A DNA stretch of 44,901 nucleotides, taken from positions 66,656 to 111,556 of the forward strand of contig JAQWFB010000004.1 of NCBI GenBank assembly GCA_028704635.1. Direction: 5' to 3'. Shown one piece after another: positions 9,282 through 17,888 of the stretch. Position numbers and translations under genes: made by a program. Origin of the DNA: Candidatus Shapirobacteria bacterium (GTDB lineage Bacteria > Patescibacteriota > Microgenomatia > UBA12405). The notes beneath the pieces are model-generated. The model saw only the letters and a list, made by a program, of their open reading frames with translations, was not told the origin of the DNA and did not search any database. Each line of letters opens with the position of its first letter. Positions within the stretch are counted from its first letter, which is position 1.

Positions 9282-10019
9282 GTGTTAGTTTTCTTACTAT
9301 TATTTTTTAGTGTTTTTAGCCATCCAGTTTTAGCCGACGATTCAATAATTAAAATCACCAATTTTTCTTCAGATTCAGATCCGGAATGGGTCGAACTAAG
9401 TAACACTACTAGTGAAGATATTAATATTGATGGTTGGATTATTAGAGACGATAATACTAGTAAAACAGATGATTTATCGCTTAATGGTCTTATTCCTGCA
9501 TCTTCAAAAATCATTTTTTCCCATGCAAAAGGTTGGCTTAACGATGGTGGCGATATTATTTATCTTTATAACTCAAGCAATACTTTAATTGATAAATTGA
9601 GCTATCCAACCCCAACTCCCACTTCAACGCCAACTCCAATATTAGCATCAACCCCTGTTCCAACTCTCACCCCAGAATTAACACTTACTCCAACTCCAAA
9701 TAAAACTCCGACTTCTACTAAAACCCCAACCCCTACCAAAACCTTAACTCCAACTAAAACTCTAACACCTACAAAAACATCAACTCCAATTAAAACCATA
9801 ACTCCAACAAAAACTCTCACTCCTGCTCCTACTTTAGCCACTGAATCGGCCATTTTAGTTTCCACTCAAACTCCTACACTAACCCCAACTCCCGTTCCTA
9901 AAATTCTTGGCACCACCACTATTAATAAAAAAAATTATCTCCCTTTAGTTTTTATTTGTTTTGGCGGTTTGTTTTTGTTAACTCCATTGATAATTGCTAA
10001 AATTAAAAATGAAAATTAA
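9282..10019 (+). CDS. Secreted, membrane-anchored LTD (lamin-tail) protein with Pro/Thr stalk
   Basis: A surface protein. A signal peptide (LVFLLLFFSVFSHPVLA) is followed by a lamin-tail domain of about residues 22-108, recognised by ITNFSSDSDPEWVELSN, INIDGWIIRDD and IIFSHAKGWLNDGGD. Next comes a stalk of about 95 residues built of TPTP and TPTKT repeats, and then a C-terminal membrane helix (LVFICFGGLFLLTPLII). The order head-stalk-anchor is typical of a wall-spanning surface adhesin or display protein. The GTG start lies 6 nt after TAAACT. The gene leads the surface operon and overlaps the VanZ-like gene. Confidence 0.85.
   Translation: MLVFLLLFFSVFSHPVLADDSIIKITNFSSDSDPEWVELSNTTSEDINIDGWIIRDDNTSKTDDLSLNGLIPASSKIIFSHAKGWLNDGGDIIYLYNSSNTLIDKLSYPTPTPTSTPTPILASTPVPTLTPELTLTPTPNKTPTSTKTPTPTKTLTPTKTLTPTKTSTPIKTITPTKTLTPAPTLATESAILVSTQTPTLTPTPVPKILGTTTINKKNYLPLVFICFGGLFLLTPLIIAKIKNEN
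9606..9897 (+). repeat. Degenerate Pro/Thr-coding tandem repeat
   Basis: Irregular repeats of ACTCCAACTAAAAC-like units encoding the TPTKT stalk of the LTD protein. The units vary in length and sequence, so it is coding low complexity prone to length change, not a CRISPR. The long reverse ORF 9602-9865 is its shadow. Confidence 0.8.
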
Positions 10020-10368
10020 CAAAATAATCCGATTTATACCATCCATTATTTGGATGTCGGTAATTTTTTATTTTTCTTCCCGACAGACAACTGGTATCGG
10101 TGGCACTAATGAAACCAATCGTTTTTTGATTTTAAAATCTTTCCACCTAATAGAGTATGCTTTTTTAGCTGGTCTACTTTCTTTAGCTATTTTTAAAAAA
10201 AAATGGGTAATTTTAATCGCCTATTTATACGCAATTTCAGATGAGATTCATCAGTCTTTCGTTCCTGGTCGTACCTCTCGTCTTCGAGATACACTAATCG
10301 ATTTGATTGGAATTTTAATCGGTATTTTTATTATCGATAAAATTTTCTCCAAAAAAAAACAAGTTTAA
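10009..10368 (+). CDS. VanZ-like family membrane protein
   Basis: A small integral membrane protein with three to four helices. The VanZ signature is clear: FYFSSRQ near the N-terminus, KSFHLIEYAFLAGLL, and the conserved SDEIHQSFVPGRTSRLRDTLIDLIG. VanZ proteins are linked to teicoplanin resistance in enterococci, but for most members the function is unknown. The track start (9994) gives five extra residues; I chose the ATG at 10009 (MKINKIIRF), which still overlaps the LTD gene slightly. It sits in the surface operon, so a cell-envelope role is plausible. Confidence 0.88.
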   Translation: MKINKIIRFIPSIIWMSVIFYFSSRQTTGIGGTNETNRFLILKSFHLIEYAFLAGLLSLAIFKKKWVILIAYLYAISDEIHQSFVPGRTSRLRDTLIDLIGILIGIFIIDKIFSKKKQV

Positions 10369-10433
10369 GTCCTTGACTCGCTTCGGTAAAAAAGTTTTAA
10401 TGTATATCTGTTACACATTATTTTTTTATTTTT

Positions 10434-11039
10434 ATGAAAAAAATTTTTTTAAGTTTGGCGATAATTATCGCAGTTAGTAGTTTTTCATTCCTACTAACAA
10501 AAGCCTATTTTACCGATAAAAAAACTAGCAGTGGTAATACATTTACTGTTGGTACTCTCAATTTAGAAGTGGGTGGTTCCCAAAACGGCCAAATTGAACC
10601 ATTCGTTATTTCTGATTTAGGTAATGGAGAAATTACTGGTCAAAAAGTTTGGAAATTAAAAAATACGGGCAGTTTACCTGGTCAATTTATTATTAGTCTC
10701 GATAATATTTTAAATAATGAAAATGGCTGTAACACTCCAGAAAGCGAAGTTGATCAAACTTGTAATAATCCAGGCGTAGGAGAAGGGGAATTGGGTAATG
10801 TTATTAGCGCTAATTTTTATATCAATAATGTTTCCAAAATTAGTATTCCGTTAAATGAAAGCGGTGCCAAAACTCTTTCAAATTATTGGAATAACGAATT
10901 AAACACTCTCGTTTTAGAGCCAAATCAAGAAGTCGAGTTAAAAATTGAGTGGTTTGAATCCGGCTCGTACGGTAATGAAATTCAAAGCGACAGTCTTTCT
11001 TTTGATCTCAATTTTAATCTTCAACAAGTAATTCAATAG
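10434..11039 (+). CDS. TasA/CalY-like secreted protein with SipW-type signal peptide
   Basis: A predicted matrix or fibre subunit. The N-terminus MKKIFLSLAIIIAVSSFSFLL with AYFTDKKTSSGNTFTVGTLNLEV fits the SipW-cognate signal class of Bacillus TasA and camelysin: a hydrophobic core, an AYFTD cleavage region and the downstream GNTFTVGTL strand. The mature part of about 170 residues is beta-rich, with a jelly-roll-like pattern (KLKNTGSLPGQFIISL) and two Cys in the middle that could form a disulfide. The dedicated signal peptidase follows 9 nt downstream and a second TasA-like protein after that, the same logic as tapA-sipW-tasA. Confidence 0.82.
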   Translation: MKKIFLSLAIIIAVSSFSFLLTKAYFTDKKTSSGNTFTVGTLNLEVGGSQNGQIEPFVISDLGNGEITGQKVWKLKNTGSLPGQFIISLDNILNNENGCNTPESEVDQTCNNPGVGEGELGNVISANFYINNVSKISIPLNESGAKTLSNYWNNELNTLVLEPNQEVELKIEWFESGSYGNEIQSDSLSFDLNFNLQQVIQ

Positions 11040-11048
11040 ATCCAATTT

Positions 11049-11531
11049 ATGTCGAAGATTATTAATTTTTTTTTGATATTATTTTTACTTTTAATTACAA
11101 CCTTTTTTTTATTTTCCCAATTAAATTTTCCAGGAAATTATAAAATACTTTTGGTTCAATCAGGATCCATGTCACCAGTTATTAACACTGGCGATTTAGT
11201 TATTATTAAACCTAGTTCTAAATATCAAAAAGGAGATATTATTACCTTTTTATCAAAAGGAAAAATCAATATTACTCATCGTATTGTCGATATTCAAGGC
11301 AATCAAATAAATACTAAAGGTGACGCTAATCAAGTTAATGACCAGGATTTTATTGAAAAAAAACAAATTTTAGGGAAAGTTCTTTACAGTCTCCCTAATT
11401 TTGGTTATTTAGTTTTTTTTATCAAAAGTATCCCTGGCCTAATCGCTCTTATTATTATTCCTGCCACCATTATTATTTATCAAGAATTTGTCCAAATCAA
11501 AAATAATTTTAAAAAAATGTCAAAACGATAA
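11049..11531 (+). CDS. sipW: SipW/archaeal-type signal peptidase I
   Basis: Cleaves signal peptides of exported proteins. It belongs to the ER/archaeal-type S26B family: the catalytic Ser is in QSGSMSPVINTGDLVII and the expected general base is His in ITHRIVDI, in place of the Lys of LepB-type enzymes. There is an N-terminal membrane helix (FFLILFLLLITTFFLFS) and a C-terminal one (FIKSIPGLIALIIIPATIII), matching the two-helix layout of SipW. It lies between two TasA-like genes, so they are its likely substrates. Gene order, motif and length agree. Confidence 0.88.
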   Translation: MSKIINFFLILFLLLITTFFLFSQLNFPGNYKILLVQSGSMSPVINTGDLVIIKPSSKYQKGDIITFLSKGKINITHRIVDIQGNQINTKGDANQVNDQDFIEKKQILGKVLYSLPNFGYLVFFIKSIPGLIALIIIPATIIIYQEFVQIKNNFKKMSKR

Positions 11532-11533
11532 TT

Positions 11534-12085
11534 ATGTTAAGGTTATTATTCCTTTTATTTATGTTTAGTCTAACTTTAATTGGATCCACCAATGCTGATT
11601 TTGTTTTTAAAAAAACCATAAAAAATAATCAGTTTTCTGCCACCACACTTGATTTTTCTCAATTAAAAACCAGTAATAATTCAGCTGTCGAAAGTTTATT
11701 TAATATCAACGGTATTTTGGCCGGCGGTTATCAGGTCGACACTTTGAGAATAAAAAATCAAGGTGCCACCAACTTTAATTATTCTTTAACTTTTGAAAAA
11801 GTTAGTGGTGATGATAATTTTTGTAAAAACTTAGAAATTAATTTAATTAAAAATGGACAGTCGCAATACAATGGTTTTTTGGTTGATTTAAATTTAAAAA
11901 GTAGCCTTAATGCTGACCAGAGTTTTTCCGACTGGTTGGTTTTTGTAAAACTAAAAGACAATTATATAAACTCCAAATTAGAATCTTGTGATTTTAATTT
12001 AAACATAACTGGTTTTAATGATCCAGATCAAAAATCTGGATTCAAATATAAAAGATTAATTTCAAACCATATTTCTTCAATTTGA
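11534..12085 (+). CDS. Second TasA/CalY-like secreted protein
   Basis: A 183-aa exported protein with signal MLRLLFLLFMFSLTLIGSTNA and then ADFVFKKTIKNNQFSATTLDFSQ. The NQFSATTLDFS segment corresponds to GNTFTVGTLNLEV of the first paralogue. The body is beta-rich with two Cys (NFCKN and ESCDF) and a VDTLRIKNQGATNFNYSL strand pattern typical of the family. It starts 2 nt after sipW ends, so the trio is translationally coupled. It may be a second or minor fibre subunit or an anchoring partner; which of the two polymerises cannot be told from sequence. Confidence 0.7.
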   Translation: MLRLLFLLFMFSLTLIGSTNADFVFKKTIKNNQFSATTLDFSQLKTSNNSAVESLFNINGILAGGYQVDTLRIKNQGATNFNYSLTFEKVSGDDNFCKNLEINLIKNGQSQYNGFLVDLNLKSSLNADQSFSDWLVFVKLKDNYINSKLESCDFNLNITGFNDPDQKSGFKYKRLISNHISSI

Positions 12086-12102
12086 TTTTTCTTTTAAAAA
12101 TA

Positions 12103-12987
12103 ATGAAAATCATTTATACTGATAGTGTGCTAAAGAAACTCTTAACTCATTACTTCATTCCTCAACCCAAAAATAACCATCGAGCTACTGTTTTAAAACC
12201 AAATTGTTTAATTTTCCTTTTAGTCCTTTATTTATTGAGTCAGTCGATTATTAAAAGTTTAACAATTGTCAAACCAGGTATTCTTGGTTATTCTTCAGAA
12301 ATTACCGCCCAAAAAGTTCTTGATCAAACCAACAATGAAAGAATAAAACTTGGTTTAGAGCCTCTTGTTTATAATTCTGTTCTTTCGGAATCAGCTAAGG
12401 AAAAGGCCGACGACATGTTCACTAACAATTATTGGGCTCACAATTCACCTCAAGGAAAAACTCCATGGACTTTTTTTGACGCCGTTGGTTATAAATATTC
12501 AACCGCTGGTGAAAATTTGGCCAAAGACTTTTACAACACCGATTCATTAGTTTCCGCCTGGATGAATTCTCCCACACATAAGGAAAATATCATCAACACG
12601 AAATACAAAGAAATTGGTATTGCTGTTGTCAATGGCACTCTTGGTGATATTAAAACCACACTAGTCGTTCAACATTTTGGCACCCCTCTTACGGCAACTA
12701 CCAAAGAGATTATCTCTCCAAAATCGAACGACATCGTCGTCCCAGAAGTTCTGTCTCAAACCAGTGTTTTATCCAGTCAAAATGAAAAATTAATCAGTCC
12801 ACTAACTCTCAGTAAAATTTTTAGTTCTGTTATTTTTATTATTCTGATGGTAGTACTTTTTATAGATGGTTTTATTACTGTTAAAAATAACATTCATCGC
12901 TTAACCGGTTCCACTGTTGGTCATATTGGTTTTCTATTCTTTATCTTTTTATTAATGATTTTTAACCAACAAGGGAGTATTTTCTAA
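12103..12987 (+). CDS. CAP-domain (SCP/PR-1, YkwD-like) membrane protein
   Basis: An extracellular CAP-domain protein anchored at both ends. A membrane helix near residues 35-55 (LIFLLVLYLLSQSII) is followed by the CAP domain at about 65-195. Signature parts are LDQTNNERIKLGLEPL, HNSPQGKTPWTFF, AGENLAKDF and WMNSPTHKENI, with the CAP His and Glu in place. C-terminal helices occur at FSSVIFIILMVVLFIDG and IGFLFFIFLLMIF. The track start is a TTG at 12082 overlapping the previous stop; I prefer the ATG at 12103. CAP proteins are often linked to cell-wall or surface functions; the exact activity is unknown. Confidence 0.85.
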   Translation: MKIIYTDSVLKKLLTHYFIPQPKNNHRATVLKPNCLIFLLVLYLLSQSIIKSLTIVKPGILGYSSEITAQKVLDQTNNERIKLGLEPLVYNSVLSESAKEKADDMFTNNYWAHNSPQGKTPWTFFDAVGYKYSTAGENLAKDFYNTDSLVSAWMNSPTHKENIINTKYKEIGIAVVNGTLGDIKTTLVVQHFGTPLTATTKEIISPKSNDIVVPEVLSQTSVLSSQNEKLISPLTLSKIFSSVIFIILMVVLFIDGFITVKNNIHRLTGSTVGHIGFLFFIFLLMIFNQQGSIF

Positions 12988-13256
12988 TGATCATTCCAAA
13001 AGAAATTAAACAAAAACCAGTAGAATATATTTTTTTATTATTAATCTTTATTATTGGATTTTTTTTATACGTTTTTATTAATAACTCCCAAACTAGAATA
13101 TGGATAGTTTCCGGAGTTGTTCTATCCTATTTTGGTTGGAGTTTATATCACCACCAAAAAAGGGGAGATTTACACACTTCAATTATCATTGAATATTTAC
13201 TTATTATTTTGTTTGGGCTTGTTTTTCTTTTATTTGATCCATTTGCCATTTTTTAA
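12987..13256 (+). CDS. Small membrane protein, three helices (89 aa)
   Basis: I do not recognise a family. Helices are YIFLLLIFIIGFFLYVFI, IWIVSGVVLSYFGWSLY and IIEYLLIILFGLVFLLF, and HHQKRGDLH forms a charged loop. The ATG shares an A with the CAP gene's stop (TAATG), so translation is coupled and it belongs to the surface operon. Its 3' end overlaps the 3' end of trmD on the other strand by about 53 bp. Confidence 0.7.
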   Translation: MIIPKEIKQKPVEYIFLLLIFIIGFFLYVFINNSQTRIWIVSGVVLSYFGWSLYHHQKRGDLHTSIIIEYLLIILFGLVFLLFDPFAIF

Positions 13257-13932
13257 TTTTTTTTGGGTCGCCACTTACTAAAACTTCTGGTACTTTATAA
13301 CCCATAAAATCTTGAGGTCTAGTATATTGGGGATATTCAACTGTTCTTATTTTTTTTCCATCAATTTCAATTTCAGACCAGCTTTCAATTTGACTCGATT
13401 TATCTTTTCCTAATACTCCTGGAACCAATCTTGCCACCGCATCAGTTATTACCATTGCTGGTAATTCTCCTCCAGTTAATACATAGTCGCCTATCGATAT
13501 TTCCTCATCTACCATAAAATCAGAGATTCTTTGATCAAATCCTTCATAATGTCCAGCAATCAAAATTAAATTATCCAATTTAGCCAATTCTTCAGCCTTT
13601 TTCTGATCAAACTTTCTTCCTCTCGCCGACATCAAAATTATCTTCGATTTTAGACCTCTCCCTTTTTTAAGGGGAGATGTCGCTTTAGCGACAGAGAGGT
13701 TTTGATTTTTAATTGTTTTTAAAGCATTAAACACCGGTTCTGGCCGAATCAACATTCCTACATCGCCTCCAAATGGCTTATCATCTACCGATCCATAACT
13801 ATCTATCGCCCAATCCCTCAAATTATGAATTTTTAAATTAATAATTTTATTTTTTATTGCTCGATTAATTATGCTTTCAGCAAAAGGTGACTCAAACATT
13901 TTAGGGAACAATGTGACAATATCTATATTCAT
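13204..13932 (-). CDS. trmD: tRNA (guanine37-N1)-methyltransferase TrmD
   Basis: Makes m1G37 in tRNAs, which prevents frameshifting. SPOUT family motifs are present: KPFGGDVGMLIRPEP, the knot sequence LIAGHYEGFDQRI, EISIGDYVLTGGE and the C-terminal EYPQYTRPQDFMGYKVPEVL. Residues 79-94 or so (LSVAKATSPLKKGRG) have no counterpart in typical TrmD. They are encoded by a structured repeat inserted in frame between the PEPVFNAL helix and the next strand (IILMSARG). A TAAAAT box (13939-13944) ends 6 nt before the ATG. The gene is alone, not in the usual rpsP-rimM-trmD-rplS operon. Confidence 0.96.
   Translation of the reverse strand: MNIDIVTLFPKMFESPFAESIINRAIKNKIINLKIHNLRDWAIDSYGSVDDKPFGGDVGMLIRPEPVFNALKTIKNQNLSVAKATSPLKKGRGLKSKIILMSARGRKFDQKKAEELAKLDNLILIAGHYEGFDQRISDFMVDEEISIGDYVLTGGELPAMVITDAVARLVPGVLGKDKSSQIESWSEIEIDGKKIRTVEYPQYTRPQDFMGYKVPEVLVSGDPKKIKKWQMDQIKEKQAQTK
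13654..13700. repeat. Structured repeat, family B, inside trmD
   Basis: A 47-bp element with outer arms ACCTCTC (13654-13660) and GAGAGGT (13694-13700), an inner CCCTTTTTTAAGGGG hairpin, and a second perfect hairpin TGTCGCT-TT-AGCGACA (13678-13693). Together these give a possible three-way junction. It is read in frame by trmD as SVAKATSPLKKGRG. A second copy lies at 39515-39562. Confidence 0.85.
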
Positions 13933-13968
13933 ACCAATATTTTATCATTTGCGATATACTGATTTATT

Positions 13969-15159
13969 ATGAAACAACAAAATACTGCAGTCATCGTTAT
14001 TCCGACCTACAATGAAGCCGATAATATCGGCAAAATGATTGAATATCTTAATACCAAAACTTTTCCCAATATCGTCGCTAAGAAAGGCGATTTGACTCAA
14101 AACTGGGATATGAAAATTTTAGTCGTTGATGGAAATTCTCCCGATGGTACTGGAAAAGTTGTCGAAAAAGAAGCTAAAAAATATAACAATACTTTTCTCT
14201 TAACTGAAACCAGTAAAGATGGTATCGGTGCTGCCTATCTCAAAGGTTTTAAATACGCCATTGATAAATTAAATGCGGATTTTGTTTTTGAATTTGATGG
14301 TGATTTTCAACATCCTCCAGAAACCATTCCTTTAATGCTTAAAGCCATAGAGGAAGGTTATGATTATGTCATTGGTTCTCGTAAAATCAAAGGCGGTTCT
14401 AACCCAAAAGGTTGGGGTTTTAAACGAGTTTTCTTCAGCGAATTTGGTGGTTTTGTTGCCCGATTCATTATGTTTTTTCCTTTCAAAAATTTCTTTAAAG
14501 TTACCGATCCTACTACTGGTCTAAAAGTTACCCGAGTCAAAGGTTTTGTTGACAAAATGGATTTGGATTGGAAAGGCGATCGATTATTAACTAAAAGTTT
14601 TGGTTATAAACTCCAGCTTCTTTTTGAAACTTTAAAAATGGGTGCTAAATTTAAAGAGGTCCCACTTAATTTTCATGTTAGAAATGCCGGTGAGTCAAAA
14701 ATAGAAGCAAAAACTGCCAAAGATATTTTTAGAGTTGCCATTCTTCTTCGTTGGTATGATGATTTCACTCAAAAGTTTTTAAAATTTGGAACAGTTGGGT
14801 TTATTGGATTTATTATTAATGCTATTTTTCTAAATTTATTTTCTACATTTTTAAATAAACCTTGGCCTTGGACATTTTCTGCCGAAATTGCCATCATTAG
14901 CAATTTTACTTTAAATAATCTTTGGACTTTTAGATCACAGCAAATCTTTGGACCAAGCAGATTAATCAAAAAATTCTTCCAATTTAATTTAAGTTCTGCT
15001 GGTGCCATCGTTATTCAAACTATTTTTGGAACCCTAGCAGAATATCTTTTTGGCCCAGGGAATAAAACATTATATTTAGCCGTAATTATCGTATTTTTAG
15101 TTCTACCATACAATTGGACTATGTACAATCTGGTCATTTGGAAAAACAAAAAGAAATAA
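13969..15159 (+). CDS. GT2 polyprenyl-phosphate glycosyltransferase fused to a GtrA domain
   Basis: Likely transfers a hexose from a nucleotide sugar to a polyprenyl phosphate and helps flip it. The N-terminal GT-A domain (residues about 1-245) is DPM1-like: [23 protein letters not shown] and the metal-binding [10 protein letters not shown]. The C-terminal part (about 262-395) is a GtrA domain with four helices ([19 protein letters not shown] and so on). This fusion is common for lipid-linked sugar donors used in surface glycosylation. TATACT at 13955-13960 ends 8 nt before the ATG. It is followed at 19 nt by a sugar nucleotidyltransferase, a natural donor supplier. Confidence 0.9.
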   Translation: MKQQNTAVIVIPTYNEADNIGKMIEYLNTKTFPNIVAKKGDLTQNWDMKILVVDGNSPDGTGKVVEKEAKKYNNTFLLTETSKDGIGAAYLKGFKYAIDKLNADFVFEFDGDFQHPPETIPLMLKAIEEGYDYVIGSRKIKGGSNPKGWGFKRVFFSEFGGFVARFIMFFPFKNFFKVTDPTTGLKVTRVKGFVDKMDLDWKGDRLLTKSFGYKLQLLFETLKMGAKFKEVPLNFHVRNAGESKIEAKTAKDIFRVAILLRWYDDFTQKFLKFGTVGFIGFIINAIFLNLFSTFLNKPWPWTFSAEIAIISNFTLNNLWTFRSQQIFGPSRLIKKFFQFNLSSAGAIVIQTIFGTLAEYLFGPGNKTLYLAVIIVFLVLPYNWTMYNLVIWKNKKK

Positions 15160-15178
15160 TTATAGTAAAATATACTTT

Positions 15179-15898
15179 ATGAAAGGAATTATTTTAGCTG
15201 GTGGTCGAGCTACTCGTTTACGTCCACTAACCACCATTACTTCAAAACAGCTTTTGCCGGTTTACGACAAACCGATGATTTACTATCCAATCGAAACTTT
15301 AATTAAAGCCGGGATTACTGATATATTAATTATAATTGCCCCAGATTATTCTGGTCATTTCCTAAATCTTTTAGGTGATGGTAAAGAATTTGGTGCCCGT
15401 TTTAGTTATGCAGTCCAAAAAGAACCAAAAGGTTTAGCCGATGCTTTTATTATCGGAGAGGATTTTATCGGCGATGATAATGTCACCATGATTTTAGGTG
15501 ATAATATTTTTGATCAAGATTTTTCTAAAGAAATTAAAGAGTTTAAAAGTGGCGCCATGGTTTTTGCTAAACAAGTTGAAGATCCAGAGCGTTTTGGTGT
15601 TGTTGAGTTTGATCAAAATATGAAAGCCATTTCTATTGAAGAAAAACCAGATAATCCCAAAAGTAATTATGCTGTTGTTGGCCTTTACACTTACGATAAT
15701 CGTATCGTTGAATATGCTAAAAATTTAAAACCATCACCCCGCGGCGAAATTGAAATCACTGATTTAAACAACATTTATCTCCAAAACGGAGAAATGAAAG
15801 TTAAGATTTTTGACACTCTTTGGGAAGATGCTGGTACATTTGATTCCCTTCTGAGAGTCAGTAATATCATGGCTGAGAAATCTAAGTCTAAACAGTAA
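15179..15898 (+). CDS. RmlA-like sugar-phosphate nucleotidyltransferase
   Basis: Forms a nucleotide sugar from NTP and sugar-1-phosphate. The glycosyltransferase-A-type NTP-binding loop is [21 protein letters not shown], very close to glucose-1-phosphate thymidylyltransferase, and [23 protein letters not shown] and [13 protein letters not shown] follow. It has 239 aa against about 290 for RmlA, lacking the C-terminal extension with the allosteric site. No rmlBCD genes are near, so the exact sugar is uncertain. It lies directly after the GT2-GtrA gene and its end overlaps pyk by 11 bp tail to tail. Confidence 0.88.
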   Translation: MKGIILAGGRATRLRPLTTITSKQLLPVYDKPMIYYPIETLIKAGITDILIIIAPDYSGHFLNLLGDGKEFGARFSYAVQKEPKGLADAFIIGEDFIGDDNVTMILGDNIFDQDFSKEIKEFKSGAMVFAKQVEDPERFGVVEFDQNMKAISIEEKPDNPKSNYAVVGLYTYDNRIVEYAKNLKPSPRGEIEITDLNNIYLQNGEMKVKIFDTLWEDAGTFDSLLRVSNIMAEKSKSKQ

Positions 15899-17294
15899 TC
15901 AGGCTGATATCGCTAGTTGACCCACTCTCCATCCAATTATTTCCATGGATAATAATTATATTTTCTCCGTTATTTATAAAATCAAATCCGATTAATTCAT
16001 CTATTAATTTTTTAGTTATTTTAAAATTATTTTCTTCAAACTTTTTATAATAAGGGTTTACTCCGTAACTCATCAATAATTTTCCAGCAATATCTCTTTT
16101 ATCAGTTATCACCACTATTGGAATATTTAATCTGTATTTTGAAAAAATTCTAGCAGTGTTTCCAGATTGAGTAAAAATAATAACCGCCTTGATTGGTAAT
16201 TTTTTATTATTTTTAATAATATTTACAGCTGCGTCAACCAAAATTTCAGTCGAATTTTCTGGTTCCACTTTTATTTCCCGGATATTGCCATTATTTTCTG
16301 AAAAAACGGCAATATTTGTCATTTCAGATACCACTCTGGCTGGGTATTTCCCCACAGCTGTCTCTTCTGATAACATCAAAGCATCGGTTCCGTCAAAAAC
16401 AGCATTTGAAACATCGGTCGCTTCGGCTCTTGTCGGTCTATGATTTTCAATCATAGATTTAAGCATTTGAGTTGCCACAATCACTGGTTTATTATTTTTT
16501 CTAGATAAATCGATTATTGTTTTTTGCCAAAAAGCCAATTCTCTTATCGGTACTTCAATTCCTAAATCACCCCTAGCCACCATTATCCCGTCTGCAATCG
16601 AAATTATCTCTTCAAGATTTTTAAGTGCACTAGCATTTTCAATTTTAGCTATTACTCCAATTTTAGGATTTATTTTATGTAATAATTTTTTCAATATCAC
16701 CACATCCTCTTTATTTCTAACAAATGACAGTGCAATATAATCTATTTTTAATTCATCTATTCTTGCCAATGCTTCCATATCTCTGTTGGCCAAAAGTGGT
16801 AAATCAAAACTTCTAGTTGGAACATTCAAACTTTTTCTATTTTTTATTATGTAATTTCTTTCAGCTTTTGCCTCTAAAATATTTCCATTTTTACCAATTA
16901 TTTTTAATTCCAAATCACCATCATCCAAAAAAACAACATCACCAATTTTAATTTGTTTTATTACTAAAGACGGGTTAATTTTTATATTTTTTTCATTTTC
17001 TATAAATTTATCGGTAACAAAAACAGATTCTCCTGCTTCAATTTTTAAATCGTCCTCATTTTTAGTTTCCACTCTAAGCTCTGGACCTTGAAAATCAACT
17101 ATAATTCCAATTTTTTTATTTAGTTTTTTTGCAACTTCTTTCGCTTTTGTAATTGTTTTCTTATGCCAATCAAAATTATTGTGTTTTAAATTAAAACGAA
17201 ATAAATCTGCTCCATTTTTTATCAACTGCTCCAACACCTCTTCTGATTCTGAAGATGGTCCAATTGTTGCTACAATTTTAGTTTTTTTATTCAT
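15888..17294 (-). CDS. pyk: Pyruvate kinase (divergent cation site)
   Basis: Makes ATP and pyruvate from phosphoenolpyruvate at the end of glycolysis. The barrel is complete: [12 protein letters not shown] at the start, [10 protein letters not shown] with the catalytic Lys, [25 protein letters not shown] and [25 protein letters not shown]. The C-terminal allosteric domain is present. However, the usual VRLNFSHG reads LFRFNLKHN and the usual DTKGPEIRT reads DFQGPELRV. Two K+ ligands are thus replaced (Ser by Lys, Thr by Phe), and the neighbouring Lys by Gln. This points to altered cation dependence. It is monocistronic, with convergent neighbours. Confidence 0.93.
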   Translation of the reverse strand: MNKKTKIVATIGPSSESEEVLEQLIKNGADLFRFNLKHNNFDWHKKTITKAKEVAKKLNKKIGIIVDFQGPELRVETKNEDDLKIEAGESVFVTDKFIENEKNIKINPSLVIKQIKIGDVVFLDDGDLELKIIGKNGNILEAKAERNYIIKNRKSLNVPTRSFDLPLLANRDMEALARIDELKIDYIALSFVRNKEDVVILKKLLHKINPKIGVIAKIENASALKNLEEIISIADGIMVARGDLGIEVPIRELAFWQKTIIDLSRKNNKPVIVATQMLKSMIENHRPTRAEATDVSNAVFDGTDALMLSEETAVGKYPARVVSEMTNIAVFSENNGNIREIKVEPENSTEILVDAAVNIIKNNKKLPIKAVIIFTQSGNTARIFSKYRLNIPIVVITDKRDIAGKLLMSYGVNPYYKKFEENNFKITKKLIDELIGFDFINNGENIIIIHGNNWMESGSTSDISLITV

Positions 17295-17348
17295 GTTGAT
17301 ATTAAAATCATACCATTTGCCCTAATTAAATATGGTACTATATTTAAT

Positions 17349-17888
17349 ATGACCCAAAATAATAATGATGTTTGTCCAAAATGCGGTGCTGCTTTAAGCG
17401 AAATAATTGAAACTCCAACCGGTCGTCGTCTTCAGCGATGTTCCACTGGATCTTGGAATCCTCAAACTCACAAAACTGAAGGCTGTGATTATGTTAAATG
17501 GCTTGAAGTTGAACCAAAAGAATTAGATGAAAAATGCCCAAAATGTGGTGCTCCTTTAGTTTTACAAGTCACTCGATTCGGTAAAAAAATGAAAAAGTGT
17601 AGTGCTGGTACTTGGAATAAAGAAACCAAAAAAGTAGAAGGTTGTGATTTTGTTGAGTGGATCAACGGCACCACTGAGTCTATAGATGAAAAATGTCCAA
17701 AATGTGGTGAACCTTTAGTTCTTTTTACCACTGCCAACGGTAAAAAAATGAAAAAATGTTCCACCTCGGGTTGGGACAAAGAAGCTAAAAAAGCCACCGG
17801 TTGTGATTATATTCTTTGGTTAAAAGCCAACCAAGTTTCCAGTGATAATGGCGAAGAATACTTGCCACCACCAGAAGAAGAATTCTAA
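17349..17888 (+). CDS. Triple zinc-ribbon protein (topoisomerase C4 type)
   Basis: Three tandem units of about 55 residues, each CPKCGA/E-x-L, a TxxG+++++CS segment and a TGCDY/EGCDY-hWL ending. Each unit thus has four Cys (CxxC…C…C), as in the C-terminal zinc fingers of bacterial topoisomerase I, which bind single-stranded nucleic acid. No topoisomerase or other catalytic domain is attached, and the tail is acidic (EEYLPPPEEEF). TACTAT at 17336-17341 ends 7 nt before the ATG. The next gene, an rRNA dimethyltransferase, starts immediately after the stop, so the two are probably cotranscribed, which hints at RNA binding. Confidence 0.85.
   Translation: MTQNNNDVCPKCGAALSEIIETPTGRRLQRCSTGSWNPQTHKTEGCDYVKWLEVEPKELDEKCPKCGAPLVLQVTRFGKKMKKCSAGTWNKETKKVEGCDFVEWINGTTESIDEKCPKCGEPLVLFTTANGKKMKKCSTSGWDKEAKKATGCDYILWLKANQVSSDNGEEYLPPPEEEF

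Noticed and set aside
9602-9897. Tandem repeats resembling a CRISPR or minisatellite, and the long reverse ORF
   Set aside because: Units are short and irregular and code for the Pro/Thr stalk of the LTD protein; the reverse ORF is a shadow.
10369-10433. TTGACT…TATATC as a promoter of the TasA-like gene
   Set aside because: Spacing is about 24 nt, too wide; the gap may just be an operon-internal spacer.
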